Below, in pieces: positions 34,094 to 43,719 of a stretch of 64,000 nt of DNA (the stretch's first letter is position 1; each line of letters opens with the position of its first letter). Location of the stretch: the NCBI RefSeq assembly GCF_022695595.1, contig NZ_CP074380.1:2597501-2661500 (forward strand), read 5' to 3'. The DNA is from Streptomyces sp. MST-110588. GTDB lineage: Bacteria > Actinomycetota > Actinomycetes > Streptomycetales > Streptomycetaceae. The notes below the pieces were generated by a model. The model searched no databases and was not told where the DNA came from. It worked only from the letters and a program-made list of their open reading frames with translations. The position numbers and the translations under genes were made by a program.

Positions 34094-36232
34094 TCACTCC
34101 TGGCTGGAGGAACCCAGGATGAGCACGGCGGTGTGCTCCTTGCCGTCGCGCCGGATGGTCAGCGTCAGCCGGTCGCCGGGGCGGTGACTGCGGATCTTGA
34201 CGATCAGCTCCTCGCCGCTGTGCACCGGCTGCCCGTCGACCTTGGTGATCACATCGCGCGGCTTGATGCCCGCCTTGGCCCCGGGGCCGCCCGGCACGAT
34301 CGGCGCGCCGCCGGTCTTGCCCTTGGAGCTGACCCGCGCGCCGTCGCCCGCGTACTCCATCTCCAGCGTGACACCGATCACCGGGTGCATGGCCCTGCCC
34401 TTGTTGATCAGCTCCTCGGCCACCCACTTGCCCTGGTTGATGGGTATGGCGAAGCCCAGCCCTATGCTGCCGCCCTGGCCGCCGCCCTCCAGGCCGCCGC
34501 CGCTGTCGGCGGCGCGGATGGCGCTGTTGATGCCGATCACCCGGGCCCGTGCGTCGACGAGCGGGCCGCCGGAGTTGCCGGGGTTGATCGGGGCGTCGGT
34601 CTGGAGGGCGTCCACGTACGAGACGTCGCTGCCGTCGCCCTTCTTGCCGCCCGCGGTGATGGGGCGCTGCTTGGCGCTGATGATGCCGGAGGTGACGGTG
34701 TTGGCGAGATCGTACGGCGCGCCGATGGCGACCACCGGGTCGCCGACGCGTACGGAGTCGGAGTTGCCGAGCGCCAGGGGGCGCAGGCCGGTGACGCCCT
34801 CGACCTTCACCACGGCGAGGTCGTAGCCGCCGTCCCGGCCTATGACCTTGGCCTTGGCGGTCTCGCCGCCGCTGAAGGTCACCGAGATCTCGCCGCCCGT
34901 TCCGGCGGGCTCCACGACGTGGTTGTTGGTGAGGATGTGACCCTGCTTGTCCAGGACGAAGCCGGTGCCGGTGCCCTGCTCGGAGTTGCCCCGTACGTGC
35001 AGGGTCACCACGCCGGGCAGCGCGGCCTGGGCGATGCCGGCGACGCTGTTGGGGTCACGGCCACCCTTGTCCCCCGCGTCCTGCGGCAGCTTGATGTCGC
35101 TGATGCCGCCGTTGCGTTCGATGTACGCGCCGATGCCGCCGCCGACGCCGCCGGCGAGCAGCGCCAGCACCACGGCACCGATGGTCAGCAGCCCCCGGCG
35201 GGGGCGCGACGCGGGCCCGGCCGGCGGGACGAGGCCGGGCACCGGGTGCTGCGGCGGCGCGCTCCAAGGGTCGTACTGCTGCCAGTGCCCGTGCGGCTGC
35301 GGCTGCGGGAACGGCGCGCCGGGTGCGGGCGCCGGGTGCGGTTCGGCGTGGTGCTTGGTCAGGTCCGGCCGGCCGGTGCCGGCGCCGGTGGCGTCCTGGC
35401 CTTCCAGTACGGGGCCTTGGGGAGCGGGGCCTTGCTGCGCGGGGCCTTGCGGTGCGGGTACGGGATCTCCGGCCGCCCGGCCCGCGGACTCGGCCGTACG
35501 TGCCCCGGCTGCGGCCGGACCGCCACCGGTACCGAACGTGTCGTCGTGGACCGGCGCACCTTCCTGTGCCGCGAACGCCTCGGCCGGGCCGGTGTCCGCC
35601 GACCCGCCCTGGTGGGGCAGCTCCGGGGCGGGGGCGACGGGCGCGCCGGGCGGCGCCGCGGGCGCCCCGTAGGGAGGATGGCTCGCGGCCGGCGGCATGT
35701 GGGTGCCGTGCGCGGGGGTCGCCACCGGGCGCTGTACGGGGGGCGCGGGCGCCCAGGGGCCCGGCTCGCCGTACGGGGGCGTGCCGTACGGGTCCTCGGG
35801 GTGCAGCGGACGCGGACGCCCGGAGTCCACCGGCTGCCCCGCGGCGGCACCCCCGGACGGCACCTCCGTACGGTCCCCGGCCCCGGCCCCGGTCTCGACC
35901 CCGCTCTCGGCCGCGGCCTCGGGCGACGCGCCGCCCGGGGTCTGGCCTGTGTCGGCCCCGCCGCCCTGACCTGCGGCGGAAGCACGTACCTCGGTCTGAT
36001 CGGCGGCAGGAGCGGATGCCCCTGCCCCACCGGACCGGCCCTGACCAGCCTGACCGCCCTGACGGGCCTCAGATGCCGGTCCCCCGGTCCGGTCGGCAGC
36101 GGCGGATGCCGCCGGGCTGCCGCCGGCCTCGGCCGCGGGCCCGGCAGCCTCGGTGGACGGGTGGCCGGCCGGAGGGTGCCCCGGACGGCTCCACCAGTTC
36201 AGCTTCGGCCCGGCGGCCTTCCCCTCGTCCAT
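34094..36232 (-). CDS. htrA: HtrA-like membrane serine protease with PDZ domain
   Basis: About 712 aa. Disordered Pro/Gly/Ala N-terminus (about residues 1-345), one membrane helix near 350-370 (LLTIGAVVLALLAGGVGGG), trypsin-like domain with the triad His (TNNHVV, near 437), Asp (YDLAVV, near 472) and Ser (GNSGGPL, near 552), and a C-terminal PDZ domain. The active site lies outside the membrane: envelope protein quality control. Start uncertain: ATG 36232 chosen, ATG 36247 and GTG 36256 also possible. In mycobacteria this is the sigE-regulon protease beside rseA. Confidence 0.93.
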   Translation of the reverse strand: MDEGKAAGPKLNWWSRPGHPPAGHPSTEAAGPAAEAGGSPAASAAADRTGGPASEARQGGQAGQGRSGGAGASAPAADQTEVRASAAGQGGGADTGQTPGGASPEAAAESGVETGAGAGDRTEVPSGGAAAGQPVDSGRPRPLHPEDPYGTPPYGEPGPWAPAPPVQRPVATPAHGTHMPPAASHPPYGAPAAPPGAPVAPAPELPHQGGSADTGPAEAFAAQEGAPVHDDTFGTGGGPAAAGARTAESAGRAAGDPVPAPQGPAQQGPAPQGPVLEGQDATGAGTGRPDLTKHHAEPHPAPAPGAPFPQPQPHGHWQQYDPWSAPPQHPVPGLVPPAGPASRPRRGLLTIGAVVLALLAGGVGGGIGAYIERNGGISDIKLPQDAGDKGGRDPNSVAGIAQAALPGVVTLHVRGNSEQGTGTGFVLDKQGHILTNNHVVEPAGTGGEISVTFSGGETAKAKVIGRDGGYDLAVVKVEGVTGLRPLALGNSDSVRVGDPVVAIGAPYDLANTVTSGIISAKQRPITAGGKKGDGSDVSYVDALQTDAPINPGNSGGPLVDARARVIGINSAIRAADSGGGLEGGGQGGSIGLGFAIPINQGKWVAEELINKGRAMHPVIGVTLEMEYAGDGARVSSKGKTGGAPIVPGGPGAKAGIKPRDVITKVDGQPVHSGEELIVKIRSHRPGDRLTLTIRRDGKEHTAVLILGSSSQE

Positions 36233-36466
36233 GTTCTCCCCACACATTTCGCCCACGGCCTCCCGTGGACTGCCACCTCGTGGCTCGCGCCCCCGCAGGG
36301 GTGCGCCGCCCGGTGCGATTCAACCAGGTCCCCGGGCACCCGCGCAGGGCCCGGTCGGCGACGGTTCCCCGGCTCCGGCCGGAACGGTGTGCGGTGTCCG
36401 GACGTGGCGGTACGAACCGTACGCACCGGCCGTCCGGCGCCCGCCCCGGGGCCCGGCTCCGGCGGC

Positions 36467-37468
36467 TCAGCGGGTGGCTGTCCCGCGGTCGGGGGCGGCG
36501 GTCGGAGTGGTGGTGATCAGGGGTCTCTTGGGCTCCAGGGGAGGGAGTGGCGGTCCCTCCGGGGCTCCGTGGTCCAGGGGTGTGGCGAGGGTGATGAGGG
36601 AGAGCCGGTCCACCATCGTGCGGTCCACCACCGTCGGACCGGTCGGGCCTGTTACGGGCGACAGGACGACACCGGCCCGCGGCGGCAGGGCTGCGGACCG
36701 CGCGGGGAGAGAGGCGGACGGACCGTACAGACCCATGGGGCTGGGGGCGGGCAGGGCCGTCGAGGAACTGCCCGCCGGAACCGCGCGCGCCCGGGGGTCC
36801 CCGGCGGCGAGCAACTCCTCGCTGCGGCCGGCCTGCCGCCCGGCCACCGCCATCGGCGTCTGGCCGGCCGGGGTCACCGCGGTGCCCGGGCCCTCGGCCC
36901 GGCCGCCGGCGGATTCCACCGCCGCCTCCAGGGGCAGCGCGCCGCCCAGGGCGAAGGCGGCCAGGGAGACGGCCCCGGCGGCGGCGAAGGCGAACCGCCG
37001 GCGCTGCGGCGCGGTCCGCTCGCTCTCGTGGATACGGAAGCCACGGTTCCGCGGCTGCCGCGGCACTCCGTCGATGGCATGGCTGCCCGAAGGGACGTGA
37101 CCGAAGCCGCGCTCAGCCCCGAAGTCACCACTCAGGTCACCGCCGAAGTCACCGCCGGCGAAAGCGCCCCGGGCGAAGTCACCGCCGCCCAGGGCGCCGC
37201 CGCCCAGCCGGTTTCCCGGCCCGGCGGCACCTCCCGGCAGCCCCTGAAGGCGCGCCAGCAGCCCTTCGGAAGGGCCCGGGGGCGCCGTCTCGGCGAAGAC
37301 GGTCTTCACCTGCCGCTGGGCGTCGGCCTCCGCCCTGCACTTGCAGCACGTCGCCAGGTGCGCGAGCACCCGCTCGCGCGCATCATGTCCCAACTCCCCG
37401 TCGACCAGAGCCGCGAGGCGGTCGCCGAGATGGTGCTCGGCGGGGGACGGACCGCCTGTTCCGCTCAC
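36467..37468 (-). CDS. rseA: Zinc-binding anti-sigma factor (RseA-like)
   Basis: 333 aa. N-terminal zf-HC2 anti-sigma domain with His37-x3-Cys41-x2-Cys44 (AHLATCCKC). Residues 70-120 hold a tandem Gly/Asp/Phe repeat ([12 protein letters not shown]). A single membrane helix lies near 165-180, and the extracytoplasmic C-terminal half is Pro/Ala-rich. GTG start overlaps the sigma factor stop as GTGA, so the pair is translated together. It should bind and inactivate the ECF sigma factor upstream; stress releases it. Confidence 0.9.
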   Translation of the reverse strand: MSGTGGPSPAEHHLGDRLAALVDGELGHDARERVLAHLATCCKCRAEADAQRQVKTVFAETAPPGPSEGLLARLQGLPGGAAGPGNRLGGGALGGGDFARGAFAGGDFGGDLSGDFGAERGFGHVPSGSHAIDGVPRQPRNRGFRIHESERTAPQRRRFAFAAAGAVSLAAFALGGALPLEAAVESAGGRAEGPGTAVTPAGQTPMAVAGRQAGRSEELLAAGDPRARAVPAGSSSTALPAPSPMGLYGPSASLPARSAALPPRAGVVLSPVTGPTGPTVVDRTMVDRLSLITLATPLDHGAPEGPPLPPLEPKRPLITTTPTAAPDRGTATR

Positions 37469-38277
37469 GCGATTCCTACCTCCCCTGTGGCGAACGAGGC
37501 GAGCGAGCGCCGGTCCCGCTCCTCGGCGCGCGCCGCCGGGGAGCGGTGCTTGAGCGCCTTGCGCAGATGGGAGCGGCCACGGTGGATGCGGCTGCGGACC
37601 GTACCGAGCTTGACGCCGAGCGTGGCGGCGATCTCCTCGTACGACAGACCCTCGATGTCGCACAGGACCACCGCGGCACGGAACTCGGGCGCCAGGGTGT
37701 CCAGCGCCTGCTGCACGTCCGCGTCGAAGTGGGTGTCGTTGAAGTGCTGCTGGGGAGAGGGCTCGCGGCTGGGGAGCCGCTCGGCCGCGTCGTCACCGAG
37801 CGCGTCGAAGCGGATGCGCTGCCGGCGGCGGACCATGTCCAGGAACAGGTTGGTCGTGATGCGGTGCAGCCAGCCTTCGAACGTGCCCGGGGTGTACGTC
37901 GACAGCGAGCGGAAGACGCGGACGAACACCTCCTGGGTGAGGTCCTCGGCGTCGTGCTGGTTGCCCGTGAGGCGGTAGGCGAGGCGGTAGACCCGTGCGC
38001 TGTGCGTGCTGACGATCTCCTCCCAGCTCGGAGGGGCCCACGCCGGGGCGTCCGCGTCCGTGGCGAAAGTCGCGGTGGTCGCGGTGGTCGTCGCGGCGTC
38101 GGCGACGAGGTCCCCTCCCGTGCCCTTGGAGCTCTGCGGGCGGGAACGGTCAGCGGTGTCGGTCACGGATTTCGGCTCGACGGCCGACCGGCGGAAGCGC
38201 AGCAGCGCTCTTCGGTCACCCGCCGCAGCCGCACCTCCCCTGGTGGCTCTGGTGGTGTCCAGTAGAGCCCCTACCAT
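37465..38277 (-). CDS. sigE: ECF sigma factor (SigE-like)
   Basis: 270 aa. Sigma region 2 with [20 protein letters not shown] (DAEDL signature), region 4 with [20 protein letters not shown] and [20 protein letters not shown]. The ~75-residue N-terminal extension is low complexity. ATG at 38277 chosen because homologues begin with MVGA and DTTRA. Context (anti-sigma, HtrA, TatB downstream; O-methyltransferase divergent) equals the Rv1220c-Rv1224 region of M. tuberculosis, where SigE governs envelope stress. Confidence 0.92.
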   Translation of the reverse strand: MVGALLDTTRATRGGAAAAGDRRALLRFRRSAVEPKSVTDTADRSRPQSSKGTGGDLVADAATTTATTATFATDADAPAWAPPSWEEIVSTHSARVYRLAYRLTGNQHDAEDLTQEVFVRVFRSLSTYTPGTFEGWLHRITTNLFLDMVRRRQRIRFDALGDDAAERLPSREPSPQQHFNDTHFDADVQQALDTLAPEFRAAVVLCDIEGLSYEEIAATLGVKLGTVRSRIHRGRSHLRKALKHRSPAARAEERDRRSLASFATGEVGIA

Positions 38278-38442
38278 ATCCACACCGCCCGTTAGCTCCG
38301 GATAAGCAGATTTGACCTGCATTTGGTCTGACTGCCGTTCTCTTCCCACGTCTTGCCCGGTCTTCACCACCGCATCCCCCCTGCCTCTCTCCAACGCCCG
38401 GTCCCACCTGCGGGTTCCCGCACACAGCGGATACAGTCACGG

Positions 38443-39126
38443 GTGCGTCAACTACGGGGACAGGAGAGGGCCATTACCGGCAACCGGCAGACGAACTTGG
38501 CATTCGCCGAGGCGTACGGCGCCGGGATCATCGACGAGAAGGCCGACGCCACCCTGAGCTGGTCCCGCGACCGGGCCGACGAGGCGGGCATCCGTTCGGT
38601 GTCGACCGGCACCGGCGCCGCACTGCGCCTGCTCGCCGCCACCGCCGACGCCAAGGCCGTCGCCGAGATCGGCACCGGGACGGGCGTCTCGGGCATCTAC
38701 CTCCTGCACGGCATGCGCCCGGACGGCGTCCTGACCACCGTCGATCTGGAGCCGGAGCGGCAGCAGTTCGCCAAACACGCCTTCCGCGAGGCGGGCTTCG
38801 CCGGCAACCGCGCGCGGTTCATCCCCGGCCGCGCCCTGGACGTCCTGCCCCGGCTCGCCGACGGCGGGTACGACCTGGTCTTCTGCGACGGCGACCCTAT
38901 GGAGAGCCTGGACTACCTCGCTGAATCGTTGCGGCTGCTGCGGCCGGGCGGCCTGGTCTGCTTCGAGGGCGTCTTCGCGGACGGCCGTACGGTCGACTCG
39001 GCGGTCCAGCCCGCGGAGGTCCTGCGGCTGCGGGAGCTGCTGCGCACCGTACGGGAGAGCACCGCGCTGGTGCCCTCCCTGCTGCCCGTGGGCGACGGTC
39101 TGCTGTGCGCGGTCAAGCGCGGCTGA
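38443..39126 (+). CDS. SAM-dependent O-methyltransferase
   Basis: 227 aa. Class I methyltransferase: EIGTGTGVSGIYLL (SAM loop), TTVDLEPERQQ, LVFCDGDPM; the COMT-like family (methyltransf_3). GTG start at 38443, 5 nt after TACAGT, so probably leaderless; ATT at 38474 is a fallback. Substrate unknown. It faces away from sigE with a 165-bp shared promoter region, matching Rv1220c. Confidence 0.9.
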   Translation: MRQLRGQERAITGNRQTNLAFAEAYGAGIIDEKADATLSWSRDRADEAGIRSVSTGTGAALRLLAATADAKAVAEIGTGTGVSGIYLLHGMRPDGVLTTVDLEPERQQFAKHAFREAGFAGNRARFIPGRALDVLPRLADGGYDLVFCDGDPMESLDYLAESLRLLRPGGLVCFEGVFADGRTVDSAVQPAEVLRLRELLRTVRESTALVPSLLPVGDGLLCAVKRG

Positions 39127-39129
39127 GCG

Positions 39130-39235
39130 ACAGGCGGGTGCCTCACCGGTACGTACGGTCGCACGGCCGGTACGCGCGGACGCACGGCCGGTACGTACGG
39201 GCATAGGGCCGGTACGTACGGAAACGGACGGCACG
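39130..39235. repeat. GTACG-rich degenerate tandem repeat
   Basis: Repeated CACGGCCGGTACGTACGG-like units of 21-24 bp after the methyltransferase stop. No coding capacity supported. Confidence 0.6.
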
Positions 39236-39375
39236 GATGGAAACGGACGGGGCGGACGACACGGCCCCGGCGCGCGGCACGTAGCGTGTACGCGCCGCCC
39301 GCCGGGGCCGGGGGTATTCGGCTGGGGGTCCGGGGATGGTCCGTCCCGGGAAACCGCAGCAACAGGTCCGCCTTC

Positions 39376-39543
39376 TCAGACGGTGACCTTCTCCAGGGCC
39401 TCGCCGAGGGCCTTGGCTTCGTCGGGTGTCAGCTCGACGACGAGTCGACCGCCGCCTTCGAGGGGTACGCGCATGACGATGCCCCGCCCCTCCTTGGTCA
39501 CCTCGAGCGGGCCGTCGCCCGTCCGCGGCTTCATGGCCGCCAT
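39376..39543 (-). CDS. DUF3117 domain protein
   Basis: 55 aa; ATG with GGAAGGGGAACGAGC upstream. MAAMKPRTGDGPLEVTKEGR and VELTPDEAKALGEAL define DUF3117, an actinobacterial small protein (Rv1211-like). Function unknown. It is the anchor of the tag/folP2/LOG/dapE block seen in mycobacteria. Confidence 0.9.
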   Translation of the reverse strand: MAAMKPRTGDGPLEVTKEGRGIVMRVPLEGGGRLVVELTPDEAKALGEALEKVTV

Positions 39544-39868
39544 GCTCGTTCCCCTTCCTGAAACCAGCTCATCGTCAGCCGACGGCCCTATGTTGGGGCA
39601 CGTGTCACCGGCATCGAACACATTGCTTCCAAGCCATTATCCCGCATCGCACGACCCGATGACCAACATCGGGCAGCATCCCTTGGCAACGCGCTCCCGC
39701 AAAACCACGCAATTCGGCTGGCGGGCTGCGATACTGCGCCACCCTCCGGTATCCGCCCCGGGTGCTTTCTTTGACGTACGTCACATGCCGACCGCCGACG
39801 ATCTCCGGCATCCTGAGCGCGGGCTGCCGCTGCCGCGCAGTCCGAGCCGCGACGGAGGGGACCCCACC
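39544..39868. other. Divergent promoter region with a TGACGTACGTCA palindrome
   Basis: 325 nt between DUF3117 and the enoyl-CoA hydratase gene. A perfect 12-bp palindrome TGACGTACGTCA sits at 39772-39783, about 90 nt before the hydratase start, and could be a dimeric regulator site. No gene seen. Confidence 0.45.
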
Positions 39869-40669
39869 ATGGCCGACACCGTGCTCTACGACGTGACCGA
39901 CGCGGTCGCGACGATCACGCTCAACCGCCCCGACGCCATGAACGCCATGAACACCGAGGCGAAGGTCGCGCTGCGCGACGCGCTGCACCGGGCGGCGGCG
40001 GACCCCGTCGTACGGGCCGTGCTGCTGACCGCCACCGGGCGCGCGTTCTGCGTCGGGCAGGACCTCAAGGAACACGTCCAGTTGCTGGCCGAGGACCGTG
40101 AGAAGGGCACGCGCCACACCATGGACACGGTGCGCGAGCACTACAACCCCATCGTCGCGGCCATCGCCGGGATGCCCAAGCCCGTGGTGGCGGCGGTCAA
40201 CGGGGTCGCGGCCGGGGCCGGCGCGGGCTACGCGATGGCCGCCGATCACCGCATCGTCGCCGACACCGCCTCCTTCAACACCTCCTTCGCGGGCGTGGCG
40301 CTGTCCGCCGACTCCGGCCTCTCCTGGACGCTGCCCCGGCTCATCGGCCACGGCCGCGCCGCCGACCTGCTGCTCTTCCCGCGTACGGTCGGCGCGCAGG
40401 AGGCGCTGGAGCTGGGGATCGCCAACCGGGTCGTGCCGGCCGCGGAGCTGGCCGCCGAGGCCGCCGCGCTGGTCCGCCGACTGGCCCAGGGGCCGACCCT
40501 CGCCTACGCCGCGATCAAGGAATCCCTGGCCTACGGCGCCGCCCACTCCCTCACCGAGACCCTGGCCAAGGAGGACGAGCTCCAGACCCGCGCCGGGGCC
40601 TCGCGGGACCACCACGCGGCGGTGGAGGCGTTCGTGAAGAAGGAGAAGCCCCACTTCGAGGGCCGGTAG
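39869..40669 (+). CDS. Enoyl-CoA hydratase/isomerase family protein
   Basis: 266 aa crotonase fold. Oxyanion-hole segments GRAFCVGQDLKEH and NGVAAGAGAGYAMAADHRI; FNTSFAGVALSADSG in place of the usual catalytic Glu region, with Asp rather than Glu, which is typical of PaaG-like isomerases. ATG after CGGAGGGG. Probably acts in beta-oxidation or phenylacetate-type CoA metabolism; not more specific. Confidence 0.88.
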   Translation: MADTVLYDVTDAVATITLNRPDAMNAMNTEAKVALRDALHRAAADPVVRAVLLTATGRAFCVGQDLKEHVQLLAEDREKGTRHTMDTVREHYNPIVAAIAGMPKPVVAAVNGVAAGAGAGYAMAADHRIVADTASFNTSFAGVALSADSGLSWTLPRLIGHGRAADLLLFPRTVGAQEALELGIANRVVPAAELAAEAAALVRRLAQGPTLAYAAIKESLAYGAAHSLTETLAKEDELQTRAGASRDHHAAVEAFVKKEKPHFEGR

Positions 40670-40737
40670 GCGCCCTGACGGCGGCTGCCGCGTCCTACGA
40701 CCGGGTCGACCGGGCAGGGCCATCCGGTCGCGTCATG

Positions 40738-41433
40738 TCATACGGCCGGCACGGACCCGGCCGCCGGTACGGACCCGGCCATCGGTACGGGCCCGGCCGC
40801 CGGTACGGACGTCCGTGCCGCGGCGGCCGTCCGCGCCGCCGCCTCCGCGCCGGCCCGGGCATGGCAGTCCGCCAGGTGGTCGTTGACCAGCCCGCACGCC
40901 TGCATCAGCGCGTACGCGGTGGTGGGGCCGACGAAGCGGAAGCCACGCTTCTTGAGCTCCTTGGCCAGCGCGGTGGACTCCGCGGTGACCGGTGGGACGT
41001 CGGCGGTGGTACGGGGCACCGGGCGCCCCTCCCGCTCGGGGGCGTGGGACCAGATCAGCCCGTCCAGCTCGCCGGGGGCCAGCCCGGCCGCCGTACGGGC
41101 GTTGTGCACGGCCGCCTGGATCTTCAGGCGGTTGCGGATGATCCCGGGGTCGGCGAGCAGCCGCTCGGTGTCCGCGTCCGTGAAGCGCGCCACCGCCTCG
41201 ATCCGGAAGCCGGCGAAAGCGGCGCGGAAGCCCTCCCGGCGGCGCAGGATCGTGATCCAGGACAGCCCGGACTGGAACGCCTCCAGGCACATCCGCTCGA
41301 AGAGCGCGTCGTCGCCGTGGACCGGCAGGCCCCATTCGGTGTCGTGGTAGAGGCGGTAGTCGGCCATCTTCTCCGACTCCATGCCCCATGGGCAGCGCGG
41401 CAGCCCGTCCGGCGCACTGGCCACTCCCGTCAT
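40738..41433 (-). CDS. tag: DNA-3-methyladenine glycosylase I
   Basis: 231 aa. Zinc ligands as in Tag: Cys in PRCPWG, His in YHDTEWG, and a His-x-x-x-Cys pair in NDHLADCHA. Helix-hairpin-helix-like LSWITILRRREGFRAAFAGF. Removes 3-methyladenine from alkylated DNA. The last 30 residues are a GPVPMAGSVPAAG-like repeat added from 24-bp DNA repeats. ATGA overlap (4 nt) with the upstream DivIVA-like gene: coupled. Confidence 0.93.
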   Translation of the reverse strand: MTGVASAPDGLPRCPWGMESEKMADYRLYHDTEWGLPVHGDDALFERMCLEAFQSGLSWITILRRREGFRAAFAGFRIEAVARFTDADTERLLADPGIIRNRLKIQAAVHNARTAAGLAPGELDGLIWSHAPEREGRPVPRTTADVPPVTAESTALAKELKKRGFRFVGPTTAYALMQACGLVNDHLADCHARAGAEAAARTAAAARTSVPAAGPVPMAGSVPAAGSVPAV

Positions 41434-41972
41434 ATCGCCCCTCCGTCCTCGGCCGAGGCGTCTTCGGCAGCCCCGGCCGCGCCCTTCGTCCCAGCAGGCC
41501 CGGTCGTCCCGGCAGCCCCGGTCGACCCGCCTGTCCCGCTCGCCCCGGGCATCCCCGTCGACCCGGCCCTGCCGGCCGCTTTGGCCGCCCTGCCCGAACG
41601 TTTCTCGTCCTGCGCCACCCCGGGCGTCTCCCGCTCCGCGGTCAGGGCGTGCGCGCCCGCCAGGGCCGCCTCCAGCCCGGCGATCCGCGCGTCCCGCTCG
41701 GCCAGCTCGGCGCCGAGCCGGTCCAGCACCTCGTCGACGTCCACCATCCGGTAGCCGCGTACGGCCGTCGGCAGCCGTAGCGTCTCCACGTCGGCGGGGG
41801 TGAGCGGCCGGTCGGCGGGCAGCGGGTCGTGCACCCGGTCCGGCGGCGCCTGCGCCAGCCCGCCGCCGTCACCGGCGCCGTCCGCGGTGGTGTCCCCGCC
41901 GCCGACCACGGCGAGCGTGACCGCGGCGACCACCACGACCATCGCGATCAGCAAGAACCAGAACACGACCAT
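41430..41972 (-). CDS. Membrane-anchored DivIVA-like protein
   Basis: 180 aa. N-terminal membrane helix (VVFWFLLIAMVVVVAAVTL), then a DivIVA-like coiled-coil segment LRLPTAVRGYRMVDVDEVLDRL. C-terminus is an Ala/Gly/Thr repeat tail. ATG at 41972, 7 nt after TAGCTT: leaderless. Position beside tag and folP2 equals Rv1209. May act at the cell wall or septum, but this is inference. Confidence 0.8.
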   Translation of the reverse strand: MVVFWFLLIAMVVVVAAVTLAVVGGGDTTADGAGDGGGLAQAPPDRVHDPLPADRPLTPADVETLRLPTAVRGYRMVDVDEVLDRLGAELAERDARIAGLEAALAGAHALTAERETPGVAQDEKRSGRAAKAAGRAGSTGMPGASGTGGSTGAAGTTGPAGTKGAAGAAEDASAEDGGAI

Positions 41973-42058
41973 CTCCCCGAAGCTAAGCGTCTGCACCGAT
42001 CGTGCCATGCGCCTGTGACAGTTAGGGTCGCTGGCGGACCACGAACAAGGAGTACCGA

Positions 42059-42919
42059 ATGCTGCGGCTGGGGAATCGAGAGTTCGACGAGCACGAGCCG
42101 GTGATCATGGCGATCGTGAACCGGACCCCGGACTCCTTTTACGACCAGGGGGCCACCTTCCGCGACGAGCCCGCGCTGGCCCGCGTGGAGCAGGCGGTGT
42201 CCGAGGGCGCCGCCATCATCGACATCGGCGGGGTCAAGGCCGGGCCCGGCGAGGAGGTCAGCGCCCAGGAGGAGGCGCGCCGCACGGTCGGCTTCGTCGC
42301 CGAAGTGCGCCGGCGCCACCCGGACGTGGTGATCAGCGTCGACACCTGGCGGCACGACGTCGGCGAGGCGGTCTGCGAGGCCGGCGCCGACCTGCTCAAC
42401 GACGCGTGGGGCGGGGTGGACCCCAAGCTCGCCGAGGTCGCCGCCCGGTACGGCGCCGGGCTGGTGTGCACCCACGCGGGCGGTGTCCAGCCGCGCACCC
42501 GCCCCCACCGGGTGACGTACGAGGACGTCATGGAGGACATCCTGCGGGTGACGCTGGGCCTGGCCGAGCGCGCCGTGGAACTGGGCGTACGGCGCGACGC
42601 GATCATGATCGACCCGGGTCACGACTTCGGCAAGAACACCCGGCACAGCCTGGAGGCGACCCGCCGTCTCGCGGAGATGACGGACACCGGCTGGCCGGTG
42701 CTGGTGTCGCTGTCGAACAAGGACTTCGTCGGCGAGACGCTGGACGTGCCGGTCAAGGAACGGCTGCTGGGGACGCTGGCGACCACGGCCGTCTCGGCGT
42801 GGCTGGGGGCGCAGGTCTACCGGGTGCACGAGGTCGCCGAGACCCGGCAGGTGCTGGACATGGTGGCCTCGATCGCGGGCCACCGGCCCCCGGCGGTGGC
42901 CCGCCGGGGGCTCGCCTGA
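42059..42919 (+). CDS. folP: Dihydropteroate synthase paralogue (FolP2-like)
   Basis: 286 aa TIM barrel. Loop 1 NRTPDSF is present, as is the end YRVHEVAET, but the pABA/pterin loop that reads STRPG in DHPS is KAGPGEE here, and the SRK motif of loop 6 is SLSNKDFVG. The neighbours (tag, LOG, dapE) match the mycobacterial folP2 locus, whose product is not the functional DHPS. So it is likely a paralogue with a different activity; the real folate DHPS should be elsewhere. Confidence 0.88.
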   Translation: MLRLGNREFDEHEPVIMAIVNRTPDSFYDQGATFRDEPALARVEQAVSEGAAIIDIGGVKAGPGEEVSAQEEARRTVGFVAEVRRRHPDVVISVDTWRHDVGEAVCEAGADLLNDAWGGVDPKLAEVAARYGAGLVCTHAGGVQPRTRPHRVTYEDVMEDILRVTLGLAERAVELGVRRDAIMIDPGHDFGKNTRHSLEATRRLAEMTDTGWPVLVSLSNKDFVGETLDVPVKERLLGTLATTAVSAWLGAQVYRVHEVAETRQVLDMVASIAGHRPPAVARRGLA

Positions 42920-42920
42920 G

Positions 42921-42966
42921 CCGGACCGCCGAGGCGGCGGCTGCGCCGGGGCACCGGCCGGTCCGG
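42921..42966. terminator. Possible bidirectional terminator
   Basis: CCGGACCG / CGGTCCGG at the ends with inner GC-rich pairing, between convergent folP and LOG genes. Confidence 0.5.
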
Positions 42967-42969
42967 GCG

Positions 42970-43719
42970 TCAGACGCCGGCTTCCTTCGTGACCAGCGCG
43001 ACCGCCTCGTCCACGTCGTCGGTGAGGTGGAAGAGTTCCAGGTCACGTGCCTTGGCCTTGCCCTGCGCGACGAGCGTGCCGCGCAGCCAGTCCACCAGGC
43101 CGCCCCAGTACTCCGAGCCGAACAGGACGATCGGGAAGCGGGTGACCTTCCGCGTCTGGACCAGGGTGAGCGCCTCGAACAGCTCGTCCAGCGTGCCCAG
43201 GCCGCCCGGGAGGACCACGAAGCCGCTCGCGTACTTCACAAAACACGTCTTGCGGACGAAGAAGTAGCGGAAGTCGACGCCGAGGTTCACGTACCTGTTC
43301 AGGCCCTGCTCGAAGGGCAGCTCGATGCCGAGGCCGACGGACACTCCGTCGGCCTCGTCCGCGCCCTTGTTGGCGGCCTCCATGGCGCCCGGCCCGCCGC
43401 CGGTGATCACCGCGAAGCCGGCCTCCACCAGCGCCCGGCCGATCCGCTCGCCCGCCTCGTACTCCGGCGTCCCCTCAGGGGTGCGCGCCGAGCCGAAGAC
43501 GCTGATGGCGGGTCCCAGTTCGGCCAGCGCGCCGAATCCCTCGACGAACTCCGCCTGGATGCGCATCACGCGCCAGGGGTCGGTGTGCACCCAATCGGAG
43601 GGTCCCTGGGTGTCCAGCAGCCGCTGGTCGGTGGTTCCGGGCCGCACCTGGTCATGGCGGCGCAGGACGGACCCCAGGCGTTGTTCGTCGCGCTCGGCGG
43701 CGCCCTCGGGACTGGCCAT
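42970..43719 (-). CDS. LOG family protein (lysine decarboxylase-like, TIGR00730)
   Basis: 249 aa Rossmann fold with GGGPGAMEAANKGA and PGGLGTLDELFE, the two LOG signatures. Such enzymes hydrolyse nucleoside 5'-monophosphates (cytokinin activation) or act as phosphoribohydrolases. ATG at 43719 with GGAGCACGAC upstream; the open frame to 43770 is unlikely. Orthologous position: Rv1205. Confidence 0.9.
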   Translation of the reverse strand: MASPEGAAERDEQRLGSVLRRHDQVRPGTTDQRLLDTQGPSDWVHTDPWRVMRIQAEFVEGFGALAELGPAISVFGSARTPEGTPEYEAGERIGRALVEAGFAVITGGGPGAMEAANKGADEADGVSVGLGIELPFEQGLNRYVNLGVDFRYFFVRKTCFVKYASGFVVLPGGLGTLDELFEALTLVQTRKVTRFPIVLFGSEYWGGLVDWLRGTLVAQGKAKARDLELFHLTDDVDEAVALVTKEAGV

